From positions 878,001 to 942,000 of the forward strand of contig NZ_CP013021.1 of NCBI RefSeq assembly GCF_001420915.1: DNA of 64,000 nt. The letters are read 5' to 3'. Below are positions 62,798 to 64,000 of the stretch, piece by piece. The position numbers and the translations under genes were made by a program. Source of the stretch: Agarivorans gilvus (GTDB lineage Bacteria; Pseudomonadota; Gammaproteobacteria; Enterobacterales; Celerinatantimonadaceae). The notes beneath the pieces are model-generated. The model saw only the letters and a program-made list of their open reading frames with translations, was not told the origin of the DNA and did not search any database. Position 1 is the first letter of the stretch. Every line of letters begins with the position of its first letter.

Positions 62798-63802
62798 TTA
62801 AATATACTGTTTCACTAGTATTTCAGCGAGCTGCAGCGCATTACTTAACTGGCCAGTGAGCGGGTTATTGGCCATTAGATTTAAATTAACGCCCTTATCG
62901 CTGTATGGGTTCTGGCGCAAACGACTAATCACAATAGATTGATTATTTGCGATATTGTTCACCGGCGTAACGATTTCGCCTTCCACTAAATCAAAAGCCG
63001 AATGCTCAGATAACCACTCTCTAATGCTGAGTAAGTCTAAAGAATAGGTGGCGTAGAGGTGAATAGATAGGCTATCCCCATAAAACACAGGTACATGCTG
63101 TGCGCTTACGTTTACCATCAGCTCTGGTGAGCGTAATAGCGCTCGGCATTGTTCACTAAGTTGTTGTTCGAAATCGCTACTGCTGCCCTCTTCCGCTTGC
63201 TCGGGTAATAGATTAAACGCGAGTTGCTGAGAAAAAACCGCAGGTTCAACCGGCAAACCATTTAACAAACGCGCAGTTTGTCCAGCTAGCTCATCCACTC
63301 CGGCTTTACCCTTGTTGGCAGCACTCAACATGGCGTTAACTTCAACCCGCTCTAGCTCTACATCTTGTTGAATAATATGTAGAAGCAGCGCCAATTGTCC
63401 GGCCAAACTGCTAGCACAAGTTAGCCAGCGCTCACTAATAAGTTCACCAATTTGTTCAGGGTTAACTGCGGCATGTAAGTAGCTTAGCGCTTGTGGTTTA
63501 GCGCCAACAACATCAATAATCACCGTAGAAAGTTGACAAGCCTGTTCGGCGATATCTAAGGCGGCTTCTTCGCTGCTAAGCAACCAAGCCACACTGACTT
63601 CTGACCAATTCACTAACTGTGGGTCTGCAAACTCGACAGCCTGCCCTTGCCATTTCAAGGTGCTTTCTTCATCATCTTGCTGCTCTATAGCGACGGCAAA
63701 TAGCTGCGCGACAGGGAACTGATTTTTCTCAAGCAATTCAATTAACTGTTGGCTTTGTTCGTTATCTGCGCCAATGATTGCGACATTATGAAACTGTTGC
63801 AT
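62798..63802 (-). CDS. usg: USG-1-like protein (inactive aspartate-semialdehyde dehydrogenase homologue)
   Basis: Cytoplasmic protein of 334 residues related to aspartate-semialdehyde dehydrogenase but of unknown role. NVAIIGADNEQSQQLIELLEKNQFPV gives the N-terminal nucleotide fold. Where Asd has its catalytic Cys (N-C-S/T), this reads TCASSLAGQ, apparently displaced by about two residues to Ser, so dehydrogenase activity is doubtful. It overlaps the pdxB stop by one base (TAATG), the same pairing as in E. coli pdxB-usg. Confidence 0.86.
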   Translation of the reverse strand: MQQFHNVAIIGADNEQSQQLIELLEKNQFPVAQLFAVAIEQQDDEESTLKWQGQAVEFADPQLVNWSEVSVAWLLSSEEAALDIAEQACQLSTVIIDVVGAKPQALSYLHAAVNPEQIGELISERWLTCASSLAGQLALLLHIIQQDVELERVEVNAMLSAANKGKAGVDELAGQTARLLNGLPVEPAVFSQQLAFNLLPEQAEEGSSSDFEQQLSEQCRALLRSPELMVNVSAQHVPVFYGDSLSIHLYATYSLDLLSIREWLSEHSAFDLVEGEIVTPVNNIANNQSIVISRLRQNPYSDKGVNLNLMANNPLTGQLSNALQLAEILVKQYI

Positions 63803-64000
63803 TATTTATTCTCTTGATGGTTAAAGCCAAGCGCACTTAAAGCAACTTGGTCATGTTGACTAACAAGCTGCAGCGAAGAAAACTCACGCCGCTGCGGATA
63901 ATTTTTTCTTAAGCGATCAAAGCCCTGGGGCTGTAGGCCAAAGCGGCGAAAACGCCGATCATCGGCAAAGATGTCATAAATAAACTGAGTCAATTTAGTT
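63802..64000 (-). CDS. pdxB: PdxB, erythronate-4-phosphate dehydrogenase (C-terminal part, cut by window edge)
   Basis: The last 65 or so residues of the pyridoxal-phosphate pathway enzyme. The stretch LTQFIYDIFADDRRFRRFG...FDRLRKNYPQRREFSSLQL aligns with the E. coli PdxB C-terminus (FDKLRKNYLERREWSSL). The frame remains open to base 64000, so the start and catalytic core lie outside. It ends in the usg start codon. Confidence 0.9.
   Translation of the reverse strand, partial: TKLTQFIYDIFADDRRFRRFGLQPQGFDRLRKNYPQRREFSSLQLVSQHDQVALSALGFNHQENK

Noticed and set aside
1..64000. CRISPR arrays, prophage, integron or plasmid-like features
   Set aside because: No regularly spaced repeats, cas genes, phage structural genes, integrase or replication genes were seen; the only mobile element found is the IS5-family copy.

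Overview
The window is chromosomal DNA of a marine gammaproteobacterium. Vibrio-, Shewanella- and Agarivorans-like housekeeping clusters all appear, including malEFGK, yejK/yejLM, psp-sap, lon-hupB-ppiD, aspS-yebC-ruvC, cmoAB, and pdxB-usg-fimV-truA-accD-folC-dedD-cvpA-purF. FabV and a dedicated Gram-negative sortase system fit the same group. My best guess is an Agarivorans-like member of the Alteromonadales; the genus is inference and is not proven by the sequence.

Layout. 1-4215: maltose/maltodextrin ABC transporter operon malE-malF-malG-malK on the minus strand, with malK cut by the left edge. 4498-7628: yejK divergent from yejL-yejM (nucleoid protein; LPS-homeostasis membrane protein). 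7675-7829: a complete tRNA-Pro(GGG) unit with promoter, gene and terminator. 7871-14592: a full proteobacterial dedicated sortase (Pds) locus. The minus strand carries an OmpA-like protein, a VIT/vWA substrate with an LPQTA sorting signal, and the sortase; the plus strand carries a divergent response regulator/histidine kinase pair. Three phased TGGCAA repeats lie between the two arms. 14680-18613: metC, a lone leuB, and a TyrR-like regulator with a degenerate ATPase. 18871-26581: pspABC with a sigma-54 promoter, divergent pspF, then sapABCDF, in which sapC and sapD are both frameshifted. 26613-29363: an exosortase-associated-type acyltransferase, fabV, and a small membrane protein. 29416-35619: ppiD, hupB, lon, ruvC, and a yebC whose 5' end is wrecked. 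35699-36752: an intact IS5-family (IS903-like) element with 9-bp target duplications. 37052-41211: an operon of a short PstS-like periplasmic protein, an outer-membrane barrel, and a GGDEF-EAL protein frameshifted at the GGDEF codons. 41276-51125: aspS and the tRNA-modification genes cmoA and cmoB, which are separated by a HIT protein, two unknown secreted proteins, a ChrA-type transporter and a chemoreceptor. 51199-54397: a retropepsin-like / 7TM transglutaminase-like / ATP-grasp ligase operon. 54445-64000: purF, cvpA, dedD, folC, accD, truA, fimV, usg, and the end of pdxB.

Themes. Much of the non-housekeeping content concerns the cell envelope: sortase anchoring, LPS control (YejM), phage-shock response, Sap peptide transport, PpiD, FimV and DedD, the retropepsin/ATP-grasp operon, and c-di-GMP signalling. 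Four genes (sapC, sapD, yebC and the GGDEF-EAL gene) each lack one base in a C or G run. This suggests either base-calling errors in runs or slippage, and it should be settled before any of them is called a pseudogene. Gene order departs from the common arrangement at ruvC-lon (no ruvAB, no clpX) and at aspS-yebC (IS plus a three-gene operon).
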